Assembly (NCBI RefSeq): GCF_001005085.2 | Contig: NZ_LBMU02000037.1 | Coordinates: 182,166-246,165 of the forward strand | Length of the DNA: 64,000 nt | Source: Streptomyces humi | GTDB lineage: Bacteria; Actinomycetota; Actinomycetes; Streptomycetales; Streptomycetaceae | Direction of reading: 5' to 3' | The notes under the pieces: generated by a model | What the model was told of the DNA's origin: nothing | Seen by the model: the letters and a program-made list of their open reading frames with translations, nothing else | Database searches by the model: none | Translations under genes and position numbers: made by a program | Part shown: one piece after another, positions 23,899 to 31,178 of the stretch | Layout of the letters: the number at the start of each line of letters is the position of its first letter | How positions within the stretch are numbered: the stretch's first letter is position 1

Positions 23899-25329
23899 AT
23901 GTCAGACAGCTCGCCCCTGCCGCCGGTGCGGTTGCGTCCCGAAGCGGAGCTGGCGCGTGCCGCGCTGGCCGCGCCGCTGCTCTCCCGGGCCGCCCGGCTC
24001 GCCCGCTGGGCCGGCCCGGACACCCGCGTCGACGCAGGTGGCGAACTGGCCGAGGAACAGCTGCCGGCCGCCGTCGAACTGCTCGGTCTCACCGGGGAGG
24101 ACGCCGTCGCGTACGCCGCCGAGGCCTGGCGGGTCGCCGTGGACGCGGGGCTCGTCGAGATCGCCGACGAGGAGGCCGGCACCGTGACGGCGGGGGCGGA
24201 GCTCGGGCAGCTCACCGGCGGCTCGCCGCACGACGTCCTCGCGGTGTGGCAGGCGGCGCTCGAGACCGTGATCGCCGACGCGAGCGTGCCCGACCTGGAC
24301 GGAATTGTCGACGCGCTCGACGAGGGCGGCGAGGTCGATTTCACGTCACTCGGGTGGGACCCCGAGGCGGAGGCCGAGTTCCTCGACGGCGTCCTCGGCA
24401 ACCTCTATCTGCTGACGGTGAGCGAGGGCGGTCCCGGCGCGTCGCCGGTGCCGCTGCCCGCGCTCGCCGCGTCGATGATCGTGCCCAGTGACATGGGCGA
24501 GCCCACCAACGACGTCCTCGAACAGGTCTCCGACGCGATGATGCGGCTCGACGACCAGTTCCGGCTGCTGGAGCCGGTCGGGCTGGTGGAGTACCAGCCG
24601 GTCGACGAGGCGCTGATGGCCGACGCGGAGGAGGAACCGGCGGCGGGGCCGGTCGACGAGACCGACGTCTCCCGGTACGGCATGGTGCGGCTCACCCCGC
24701 TCGGCGCGTACGGGCTGCGGGCGCGGCTGCTGGAGGCGGGCTTCGAGGCCCCGGCGGTCGGCGAACTCGCGGACAAGGGCGCGGACGCGCTGCTCGACGG
24801 AACGGCCGCGTTCCCGCAGGGGGCCGCGCAGGCCGAGACCGAGCAGTGGCTGGCCCGCCGGGAGTCCCTCGCCGCCGCGCGGGAGCTGCTGGCCGCCGCG
24901 CGGGGCGGGGACGCGGGGGCGCCGCTGCGCCGGCTCCGCTGCCAGCAGGCGCTGTCGCTGCTCGGCGGCGAGGCCGAGCCGGCCCTCCGTGAGGTCCTGG
25001 ACGACCCCGAACTGGGCGGGCTGGCCCGGGTCTGGCTGGCCGAACGCGGCGCCGCGGGCGTGCCGCAGCCCTCCCAGGACATGATCTTCTGGCTGACCAT
25101 CGACACGGTGGCCGCCCAGCTCGCGGCCGAGGGCAACTCGGAGGAACTCCAGGCCCTGGTCGAGGGGTTGGCCCGGCAGCACGCCGGGTTCTTCGGCGAG
25201 GCGTGGCGGGTGGAGCACCCGGACACGGCGGACGTCCTGGAGGCGATGGGACGCCTGCACCCGGACAAGAAGGTGGCCAAGGAAGCCAGGAAGGCGGCCT
25301 TCAAGGCCCGCTCCCAGCACGGGGGATAG
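23899..25329 (+). CDS. conserved hypothetical protein, acidic, alpha-helical
   Basis: A 476-residue soluble protein starting at ATG 23899 (GAGGAGAAC upstream); the frame is open 23 codons further but without a start signal. I do not recognise a domain. It is rich in Ala, Glu and Leu, with helix-forming blocks such as ELARAALAAPLLSRAARLARWAG, winged-helix-like LTPLGAYGLRARLLEAGFEAP (residues ~270-290), and helical repeats QALSLLGGEAEPALREVLDDPELGGLARVWLAERG that recall HEAT-type repeats. It ends with DTADVLEAMGRLHPDKKVAKEARKAAFKARSQH. No membrane segments; long frame and codon bias support it as real. Confidence 0.72.
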   Translation: MSDSSPLPPVRLRPEAELARAALAAPLLSRAARLARWAGPDTRVDAGGELAEEQLPAAVELLGLTGEDAVAYAAEAWRVAVDAGLVEIADEEAGTVTAGAELGQLTGGSPHDVLAVWQAALETVIADASVPDLDGIVDALDEGGEVDFTSLGWDPEAEAEFLDGVLGNLYLLTVSEGGPGASPVPLPALAASMIVPSDMGEPTNDVLEQVSDAMMRLDDQFRLLEPVGLVEYQPVDEALMADAEEEPAAGPVDETDVSRYGMVRLTPLGAYGLRARLLEAGFEAPAVGELADKGADALLDGTAAFPQGAAQAETEQWLARRESLAAARELLAAARGGDAGAPLRRLRCQQALSLLGGEAEPALREVLDDPELGGLARVWLAERGAAGVPQPSQDMIFWLTIDTVAAQLAAEGNSEELQALVEGLARQHAGFFGEAWRVEHPDTADVLEAMGRLHPDKKVAKEARKAAFKARSQHGG

Positions 25330-25465
25330 GGCCGGGGTCCGGCGGGGTCCGACTGCGTGGCGGGACTGGGCCAGGGCCGGCCGCGCGGAGGGACTGGGCC
25401 CGGGGTCCGGCCGGGTCCGGCCGCACGGCGGGACTGGGCCGGGGTCCGGCCGGGCGGCGGGACTT
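25328..25465. repeat. imperfect GC-rich tandem repeats
   Basis: Three to four imperfect copies of a 40-50-bp unit containing GGCGGGACTGGGCC and GGGGTCCGGCCGGG follow the stop of the previous gene. No gene is seen from 25330 to 25617; the right end carries the PHO-like box. Confidence 0.65.
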
Positions 25466-25526
25466 TTGGCTTCCGTGGGCCGGGGCTTACGGATTCGTGG
25501 AACAGCCGAAGCCGAAGTCGCCCGGT

Positions 25527-25548
25527 GTTCAACCGGCGTTCAGGAGCG
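25527..25548 (+). promoter_or_regulatory. PHO box-like direct repeat
   Basis: Two adjacent 11-bp units, GTTCAACCGGC and GTTCAGGAGCG, match the Streptomyces PhoP direct-repeat pattern (GTTCAcccrGC). They end about 70 bp before the start of the PhoX-like phosphatase gene, a sensible target of phosphate-starvation control. Confidence 0.65.
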
Positions 25549-25617
25549 GCCGGGAGCGTGTGCGCCGTCTTGAGGTCCGCCACCCTCCACGGCACTCCGA
25601 CCGTCACAGGAGACACC

Positions 25618-27060
25618 ATGTCGCTCACCCGCAGGGACTTCGCCGCGAAATCCGCGCTCACCGGTGCCGGTGTCGCGCTGGCCGGCAGCGTCGGCGCGCT
25701 CGCCACCGCCCCGAACGCACTCGCCGCCACCGACACCGCCGAGGGCGAGTCGGCGCACGGGCACGGCGGGGTCGGCTACGGGCCGCTGGTCGCCGACCCC
25801 GACGGCATCCTCGCGCTCCCCGCCGGCTTCCGGTACGAGATCATCACGTACAGCGGCCGGACCAGGCTGGAATCCGGCGAGTTCACCCCGTCCAACCACG
25901 ACGGCACGTCCACCTTCGACGGCCCCCGCGGCGCCACCCTGCTCGTCAACAACCACGAGCTGAAGGGCCCGCGAGCCGACTGGGAACACCCCGTCCCGCT
26001 CACCGAGGGCCTGGTGTACGACCCCGCCGCCGCCGGTGGCTGCACGGTCGTCGAGGTCCGCCCCGGCGGCCATGTCGCCGAGTGGGTCGGCATCGCCGGC
26101 ACCTCCACCAACTGCGCGGGCGGCAACACCCCTTGGGACACCTGGCTCACCTGTGAGGAGACCGAGGACAAGGCCGGCGCGAACGGCATGACCAAGGACC
26201 ACGGCTACGTCTTCGAGGTGGACCCCGAGGACCGCCGGGCCAACCGCGACCCCAAGCCCGTCAAGGCACTGGGCCGGTACGCCCACGAGGCCGTCGTCGT
26301 GGACCCCGGGCGCGGCCACCTCTACCTCACCGAGGACGCCTCCGGTCCCAACGGCCTGCTCTACCGCTGGACCCCGCCGCAGGGCTTCCACCACGGCCGC
26401 GGCAGGCTGCGCACCCTCGCCGACGACGCGGGTACCCTCCAGGCCTTCAAGTGCTTCGACTCCGGCGGCCAGTTCGTCGACGACCTCTCCCGAGCCACGC
26501 GGATCGGCACGGTCTACGGCGTCGACTGGGTGGACGTCCCCGACCGCGACGCGCGCACCACCTCCGTCCGCAAGCAGTTCACCACCGGCCAGGTCACCCG
26601 CGCCCGCAAGCTGGAGGGCATGTGGTGGGGCGACGGCGGTGCCTACATCGTCTCCTCCTACGCCCGTGCGGAGAGCCCCGTCCAGCACGACGGCGCCGTC
26701 TGGTTCTACGACCCCAAGCGCCGCACCCTCACCCTGAAGGTGCTCATCGGCGTCAACCCGGACCCGTCCGCGGAAGGCGCCTTCGACGGACCCGACAACA
26801 TCACCGTCTCCCCGTACGGCGGTCTCGTCATCGCCGAGGACGGCGAGGGCCTCCAGCACCTGTTCGGCGCCACCGACAGCGGCCGCACCTATCCCATCGC
26901 CCGCAACGAACTCAACATCGGCACCGAAGAGGAGCCGGAGTACAGCGAGTTCACCGGCGTCACCTTCTCGCCCGACGGCCGGACCCTGTACGCCAACATC
27001 CAGACCCCGGGCATCATGCTCGCGATCACGGGGCCCTGGAAGCGCCAGAAGCGCTGCTGA
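25618..27060 (+). CDS. Tat-exported PhoX-like phosphatase (DUF839)
   Basis: 480 residues from ATG 25618 (CAGGAGACACC upstream). The N-terminus is a twin-arginine signal, TRRDFAAKSALTGAGVALAGS, ending near ALAA. The mature protein has the PhoX/DUF839 beta-propeller blocks: YSGRTRLESGEFTPSNHDGTSTF, LLVNNHELKG, GGCTVVEV, NCAGGNTPWDTWLTCEETED, GRYAHEAVVVDP, LEGMWWGDGGAYIVSSYA and FDGPDNITVSPYGGLVIAEDG. PhoX enzymes are secreted calcium/iron-dependent alkaline phosphatases folded in the cytoplasm. The PHO-like box upstream supports a phosphate-scavenging role. The Y-RNA-like array begins just after the stop. Confidence 0.88.
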   Translation: MSLTRRDFAAKSALTGAGVALAGSVGALATAPNALAATDTAEGESAHGHGGVGYGPLVADPDGILALPAGFRYEIITYSGRTRLESGEFTPSNHDGTSTFDGPRGATLLVNNHELKGPRADWEHPVPLTEGLVYDPAAAGGCTVVEVRPGGHVAEWVGIAGTSTNCAGGNTPWDTWLTCEETEDKAGANGMTKDHGYVFEVDPEDRRANRDPKPVKALGRYAHEAVVVDPGRGHLYLTEDASGPNGLLYRWTPPQGFHHGRGRLRTLADDAGTLQAFKCFDSGGQFVDDLSRATRIGTVYGVDWVDVPDRDARTTSVRKQFTTGQVTRARKLEGMWWGDGGAYIVSSYARAESPVQHDGAVWFYDPKRRTLTLKVLIGVNPDPSAEGAFDGPDNITVSPYGGLVIAEDGEGLQHLFGATDSGRTYPIARNELNIGTEEEPEYSEFTGVTFSPDGRTLYANIQTPGIMLAITGPWKRQKRC

Positions 27061-27095
27061 TTTTAATTCGCTCGCTCGATTCGCGGCCGCCCTCC

Positions 27096-27101
27096 TAAGG
27101 T
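27096..27101 (+). promoter_or_regulatory. -10 element for the Y-RNA-like array
   Basis: TAAGGT fits the housekeeping -10 pattern TANNNT and ends seven bases before 27109, the first paired base of the first Y-RNA-like unit. No convincing -35 is seen. The two downstream units lack obvious -10 elements, so they may be processed from one precursor. Confidence 0.5.
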
Positions 27102-27108
27102 TGTGCAC

Positions 27109-27246
27109 GTCCAGGTGCGAAGGCAGGACCTACTTCCACTGATAATGGGGCGGCCGCGGGTTCGAGTCCCGCCACCGGTACGACGCGCCGGTGTAGCTCA
27201 GGGGTCAGAGCACCTACGTCGGTCCCGCCGGCCTCGAACTCTGGAC
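27109..27246 (+). ncRNA. Y-RNA-like RNA 1 with circularly permuted tRNA-like module (YrlA type)
   Basis: The ends pair: GTCCAG (27109-27114) with CTGGAC (27241-27246). Then comes the motif GGTGCGAAGGC (27114-27124), whose GGC plus GGACC pair with GGTCC and GCC at 27221-27229. Inside lies a permuted tRNA: T arm GCGGG-TTCGAGT-CCCGC (27156-27172), acceptor-like stem CACCGG/CCGGTG (27173-27178/27188-27193) closed by a nine-base loop instead of being open, TA, then D arm GCTC-AGGGGTCA-GAGC (27196-27211). The chain opens where the anticodon arm would be. Bacterial Ro60 proteins bind such YrlA RNAs, and the Ro60 gene follows. Confidence 0.85.
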
Positions 27247-27262
27247 ACCAAAACTTCATGCA

Positions 27263-27335
27263 CCTCCCGGTGCGCAGGCTGCGGCTCCTTCTTTCTCAGA
27301 GAATCCAGCGCCGCCGCCGACCAGACCTCGGGAGG
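27263..27335 (+). ncRNA. Y-RNA-like RNA 2, minimal form without tRNA-like module
   Basis: CCTCCCG (27263-27269) pairs with CGGGAGG (27329-27335). The shared motif GGTGCGCAGGC (27269-27279) follows. GGC and GCGGC (277-279, 281-285 of this kilobase) pair with GCC and GCCGC (27316-27318, 27310-27314) around one mismatch. The apex is a 24-base pyrimidine-rich loop in place of a tRNA-like module. The 3' side of the internal loop begins GACC as in unit 3. TTCATG stands two bases before the stem, as it does before unit 3. This is less certain than units 1 and 3. Confidence 0.65.
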
Positions 27336-27348
27336 CTCAGTTCATGGT

Positions 27349-27500
27349 GGGTGTCCGGTGCGAAGGCGACGGATACTTCGGGAGCTGGTGGGAAACCGTG
27401 CGGGTTCGAATCCCGTCATCGGCCCAGGGCCGGTGTGGCGGAATGGAAGACGCGCCAGTGGTGAGCGACCGTCGCCGACCCCTTTCTTTCTCGGACACCC
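27349..27500 (+). ncRNA. Y-RNA-like RNA 3 with permuted tRNA-Leu-like module (YrlA type)
   Basis: GGGTGTCCG (27349-27357) pairs with CGGACACCC (27492-27500), 9 bp. An internal loop carries GTGCGAA on one side and a 15-base pyrimidine-rich strand on the other; then GGCGACGG (27365-27372) pairs perfectly with CCGTCGCC (27469-27476). The tRNA-like part has T arm GCGGG-TTCGAAT-CCCGT (27400-27416), an eight-pair acceptor-like stem (27417-27424 with 27428-27435) capped by CAG, and a short D arm GCG...CGC (27438-27453) with GAATGG, as in leucine tRNAs. The Ro60 gene starts 51 bp downstream. Confidence 0.85.
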
Positions 27501-27550
27501 CCATTTCTGTGCCTCCTCCCAGACTCCATCGAATTCGGGGGGAATTCATC

Positions 27551-29143
27551 ATGGCGCGATTCAACACCAAGGCCGCCCGGGCACGGCCCACTTCACGGGT
27601 CACCTCCACGGGTCGCGTGCTCCGTACCTACCAGGGCGGCCGCGGCCAGGAGCGGGACAGGCGCTCCGAGCTCTTCCTGCTCGCCGTGTCCAACTTCGTC
27701 TCGCAGCAGACCTTCTACGAGACCGGCGCCGAGCGCGACGACCGGTTCGCGAAGCTCGTGCGCGAGCTCGCCGTCACCGACGCCGCCTGGACCGCCGGTC
27801 TGCTCGGCTGGCTGCGCGGCGAGGGCAACCTGCGCACCGCCTCGCTGGTGGGCGCCGCCGAGTACGTGCACGCCCGGCTGGCCGTGGACGCCACCGACGG
27901 CCCGGCCAACCGCCAGGTCGTCGCCTCCGTGCTGCGGCGCCCGGACGAGCCCGGCGAACTGCTCGCCTACTGGACCGCCACCTACGGACGCGCCGTCCCC
28001 AAGCCCGTCAAGCGCGGGATCGCCGACGCCGTACGGCGGCTCTACCACGGCAGGTCGCTGCTCAAGTACGACACCGCGGCCAAGGGCTACCGCTTCGGCG
28101 ACGTCCTCAACCTGGTGCACGCGGCGCCGGACCCGGACCAGCCGGGGCAGGGCGACCTGTTCCGGTACGCCCTGGACCGGCGGCACCACCCGGACACCGC
28201 CGTACCGCCCGGGTCGAGCCCGGTGCTCGTCGCGCACCGCGAACTGATGGCCCTGCCCGTCGAGCGGCGGCGGCCGGCCGTCACCGGACCGGGCGGCGCC
28301 GAGCGGATCGCGGCGGCGGGCCTGACCTGGGAGGCGCTGGCGGGCTGGCTCCAGGGACCGATGGACCAGGCGGCCTGGGAGGCCGTGATCCCCTCGATGG
28401 GGACCATGGCGCTCGTGCGCAACCTGCGGAACTTCGACGAGGCGGGGGTCTCGGACGAGGTCGCCGCCGAGGTGGCGGCCCGGATCAGCGATCCGGCGGA
28501 GGTGGCGCGGTCGCGGCAGTTCCCGTTCCGGTACCTCGCGGCGTACCGGCACGCGCCGTCCCTGCGCTGGGCCTACGCGCTGGAGCGGGCGCTCGGCCAC
28601 TCGCTGGCCGCCGTGCCCGCGCTGCCGGGCCGGACGCTGGTGCTCGTCGACCGCTCGGGCTCGATGTTCTACTCCCGGCTGTCCGACCGTTCGGACCTGA
28701 CCCGGGCCGACGCGGCGGCGATCTTCGGTACGGCGCTCGCGCTGCGGGCGGCGGACGCGGACCTCGTCGAGTTCGGCACCACGAGCCGGCGGCTGACGTT
28801 CGGTGAGGGCGAGTCGGTGCTGCGGGTCCTGGACCGCTTCGGCGACCTGGGCGGCACCGACACCACCTCGGCGATCCGCTCGCACTACCGGGGGCAGGAC
28901 CGGGTGCTGATCGTCACCGACGAGCAGTACGCGTACCACCGGCACGGCGACCCGACCCAGCAGGTCCCGGCACACGTCCCGGTCTACACCTGGAACCTGG
29001 CCGGCCACCGGGCGGGCCACGGTCCCTCCGGAAAGGGCAACCGGCACACCTTCGGCGGCCTCTCCGACGCGGCCTTCCGGATGGTGCCGCTGCTGGAGGC
29101 CGCCCGGGACGCCGACTGGCCGTGGGAGACGGCGGCGGCCTGA
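27551..29143 (+). CDS. Ro60 orthologue (TROVE domain RNA-binding protein)
   Basis: 530 residues. The N-terminal ~350 are helical repeats of the TROVE ring: RRSELFLLAVSNFVSQQTFYETGAERDDRFAKLVRELAVTD, GEGNLRTASLVGAAEYVHAR, LPSMGTMALVRNLRNFDEAGVSDEV-type block and FPFRYLAAYRHAP. The C-terminal part is a von Willebrand A-like domain with a metal-site motif LVLVDRSGSM and a later DTTSAIR/VLIVTDEQY. Ro60 rings bind misfolded RNAs and Y RNAs and, in bacteria, work with exonucleases in RNA turnover and stress. ATG 27551 follows GGGGGGAATTCATC. The Y-RNA-like array immediately upstream makes this assignment firm. Confidence 0.93.
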   Translation: MARFNTKAARARPTSRVTSTGRVLRTYQGGRGQERDRRSELFLLAVSNFVSQQTFYETGAERDDRFAKLVRELAVTDAAWTAGLLGWLRGEGNLRTASLVGAAEYVHARLAVDATDGPANRQVVASVLRRPDEPGELLAYWTATYGRAVPKPVKRGIADAVRRLYHGRSLLKYDTAAKGYRFGDVLNLVHAAPDPDQPGQGDLFRYALDRRHHPDTAVPPGSSPVLVAHRELMALPVERRRPAVTGPGGAERIAAAGLTWEALAGWLQGPMDQAAWEAVIPSMGTMALVRNLRNFDEAGVSDEVAAEVAARISDPAEVARSRQFPFRYLAAYRHAPSLRWAYALERALGHSLAAVPALPGRTLVLVDRSGSMFYSRLSDRSDLTRADAAAIFGTALALRAADADLVEFGTTSRRLTFGEGESVLRVLDRFGDLGGTDTTSAIRSHYRGQDRVLIVTDEQYAYHRHGDPTQQVPAHVPVYTWNLAGHRAGHGPSGKGNRHTFGGLSDAAFRMVPLLEAARDADWPWETAAA

Positions 29144-29145
29144 CC

Positions 29146-29177
29146 GCGGCCCCGGCCCCGGCCCCGGCCCCGGCCCA
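29146..29177. repeat. hexanucleotide tandem repeat
   Basis: Five copies of GGCCCC in tandem lie just past the Ro60 stop codon, before the terminator. Confidence 0.8.
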
Positions 29178-29182
29178 CGAAC

Positions 29183-29215
29183 GTGGCCCGCACCTTCACG
29201 GGGGGTGCGGGCCAC
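29183..29215. terminator. hairpin downstream of the Ro60 gene
   Basis: GTGGCCCGCACC (29183-29194) pairs perfectly with GGTGCGGGCCAC (29204-29215), loop nine bases. It separates the Ro60 gene from the GntR gene promoter. Confidence 0.85.
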
Positions 29216-29234
29216 ACCCGTATCCCGCACACCC

Positions 29235-29271
29235 TTGCCCTGCCCCAGACTGATATCTAACATTTCAGTTA
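29235..29271 (+). promoter_or_regulatory. likely leaderless promoter of the GntR gene
   Basis: TTGCCC (29235-29240) and TAACAT (29258-29263) are 17 bp apart, and the -10 ends seven bases before the ATG. There is no Shine-Dalgarno sequence. Confidence 0.7.
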
Positions 29272-29927
29272 TGGAGGCTCTACGACCGCTGCCCCGCACC
29301 CTGCTCAGGGACCGCGCCTACACCGCCATCCGGGACGCCATCGTGGCCGGTGACATCGAACCCGGCGCGGTGGTGCGCGACAGCGACCTGGCGGAGCGGC
29401 TGGGGCTGTCCCGGGCCCCGGTGCGGGAGGCGTTCTCCCGGCTCGTCGACGAGGGGCTCCTGGAGAGCAAGCCGCAGAGCTACACCCGGGTCACCCCGGT
29501 CGTGGCCGCCGAGGTGCGGGACGCGGCCGCCGTGGTCGGCGCCATGCACGAACTGGTCACCCGGGCCGCCGTACCCCGGCTGCGGGACGCCGACCTGGAC
29601 GAGATGCGCGTGTCCAACGTCCGCTTCGCCGCCGCCGTGCAGGCCGGTGACGTGGACGAGGCGCTGCGTGCCGACGACGAACTGCACGACGTGCTGGTCC
29701 GGGTGGCCGGCAACCGGGCCGCCGCCGCCACCGTCGCCCGCTACACCCCGCTCATCCGCCGTCTGGAGCGCCGCCGCTTCGGTGAGGGCGGCTCCTGCCG
29801 CTCGGCCGGACTCCACGAGCGTCTGATCGAAGCCTGCGCGGCGGGTGACGCGGACGCGGCCGCGCGGGTCACCGCGGACATCTGGCACACCCTCGGGGAC
29901 GTGGCAGACGACGACACCACCGACTGA
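29271..29927 (+). CDS. GntR family regulator (FCD type) next to ACC deaminase
   Basis: 218 residues from ATG 29271; the longer frame starting at 29205 runs through the terminator and promoter. The winged helix is at residues ~8-70 (LRDRAYTAIRDAIVAGDIEPGAVVRDSDLAERLGLSRAPVREAFSRLVDEGLLES). The C-terminal FCD all-helical domain has the metal-ligand pattern with Asp in ADDELHDVL and His in LHERLIEAC. The acdS-like gene starts 22 bp after the stop, so it probably controls that gene in response to a small acid or amino acid. Confidence 0.9.
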   Translation: MEALRPLPRTLLRDRAYTAIRDAIVAGDIEPGAVVRDSDLAERLGLSRAPVREAFSRLVDEGLLESKPQSYTRVTPVVAAEVRDAAAVVGAMHELVTRAAVPRLRDADLDEMRVSNVRFAAAVQAGDVDEALRADDELHDVLVRVAGNRAAAATVARYTPLIRRLERRRFGEGGSCRSAGLHERLIEACAAGDADAAARVTADIWHTLGDVADDDTTD

Positions 29928-29949
29928 CCGCTCCTCCAGGAGGCACCCC

Positions 29950-30966
29950 ATGTCCCTTTCCTCGTACGACCGTTACCCGCTGCTCTTCGGCCCCTCGCCC
30001 GTCCACCCGCTGGAGCGCCTCACCGCCCACCTCGGCGGTGCCGCGCTGTGGGCCAAGCGGGAGGACTGCAACTCCGGGATCGCCTACGGCGGGAACAAGA
30101 CGCGCAAACTGGAGTACCTGGTCGCGGACGCGCTCGCCAAGGGCTGCGACACCCTCGTCTCCATCGGCGGGGTGCAGTCCAACCACACCCGCCAGGTGGC
30201 GGCTGTCGCCGCCCGCGCGGGTCTCAAGTGCGTGCTGGTGCAGGAGAGCTGGGTGGAGTGGCCGGACGCGGTCTACGACAAGGTCGGCAACATCCTGATC
30301 AGCAGGCTGGCCGGAGCCGACGTACGTCTCGTCCGGGCCGGGTTCGGGATCGGCTTCAAGGAGAGCTGGGAGCTGGCGCTGCGCGAGGTGGAGGAGTCCG
30401 GCGGCAAGCCGTACGCCATCCCGGCCGGTGCCTCCGACCACCCGCTCGGCGGGCTCGGCTTCGCGGGCTGGGCCTACGAGGTGGCCGAGCAGGAGCGGCA
30501 GCTGGGCGTCTTCTTCGACACGGTGATCGTGTGCTCGGTGACCGGCTCGACGCAGGCCGGCATGGTCGCCGGGTTCGCGGCGCTGGAGGAGGCGGGCGGG
30601 CGCCCGCGCCGGGTCGTCGGCATCGACGCCTCGGCCAAGCCCGTCGAGACCCGGGAGCAGGTCGCCCGTATCGCCGACCGCACCGGCCGGCTCCTGGGCC
30701 TCGGGCGCGAACTGACCGTCGACGACGTCGAACTGGACGAGCGCTACCACGCGGGCGTCTACGGTGTCCCGGACGACACCACCCTGGCCGCGATGCGCCT
30801 CGCCGCCCGCACGGAGGGCATGGTCACGGACCCGGTGTACGAGGGGAAGTCGATGGCGGGCATGATCGACCTGGTCGAACGGGGCGAGATCGCCGCCGGC
30901 TCCACGGTCCTCTACGCCCACCTCGGCGGCCAGCCGGCCCTGAACGCGTACAGCGCCCTCTTCTAG
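29950..30966 (+). CDS. acdS: 1-aminocyclopropane-1-carboxylate deaminase
   Basis: 338 residues from ATG 29950 (AGGAGGCACCCC upstream). A PLP fold-II enzyme: the lysine is in YGGNKTRKLEYL, followed by GGVQSNHTRQVAAVAA and the phosphate loop VTGSTQAGM. The two positions used to tell ACC deaminase from D-cysteine desulfhydrase read Glu (DPVYEGKSMAG) and Leu (LYAHLGGQPALNAY), as in true AcdS. It converts the ethylene precursor ACC to 2-oxobutanoate and ammonia, a trait of plant-associated bacteria. It is probably co-transcribed with the GntR gene. Confidence 0.9.
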   Translation: MSLSSYDRYPLLFGPSPVHPLERLTAHLGGAALWAKREDCNSGIAYGGNKTRKLEYLVADALAKGCDTLVSIGGVQSNHTRQVAAVAARAGLKCVLVQESWVEWPDAVYDKVGNILISRLAGADVRLVRAGFGIGFKESWELALREVEESGGKPYAIPAGASDHPLGGLGFAGWAYEVAEQERQLGVFFDTVIVCSVTGSTQAGMVAGFAALEEAGGRPRRVVGIDASAKPVETREQVARIADRTGRLLGLGRELTVDDVELDERYHAGVYGVPDDTTLAAMRLAARTEGMVTDPVYEGKSMAGMIDLVERGEIAAGSTVLYAHLGGQPALNAYSALF

Positions 30967-31093
30967 CCGCCCGCGTCCGGGGCACGCCCGGGCGGCGCGG
31001 TGCGGCCCGACGTCCGCACGCCGGCGCCGTCCGGCGTGGAGCGGCGGCCGCCGTGTGCACGGCTGGTACACGGCTTTCGACACCGGCCGTCGC

Positions 31094-31158
31094 GGACACT
31101 CCCGCCCCGCGGTCCGGCCGGATCCCCGGCGTCCGGCCGGACCGCGGGGCGGGTGTCC
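31094..31158. terminator. very strong bidirectional terminator
   Basis: A perfect 21-bp stem (31101-31121 with 31133-31153) around an 11-base loop is extended by GGACA/TGTCC after a two-base bulge. It lies between the convergent acdS and hydrolase genes. The 30967-31178 gap holds nothing else that I recognise. Confidence 0.88.
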
Positions 31159-31178
31159 GGCCGGACGGGTGGGGGACG

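Noticed and set aside
27156..27453. Ordinary tRNA genes suggested by T-arm and D-arm matches
   Set aside because: In both places the T arm comes before the D arm, the acceptor-like stem is closed by a short loop, and no anticodon arm can form between them. They are better read as permuted tRNA-like modules of Y RNAs.
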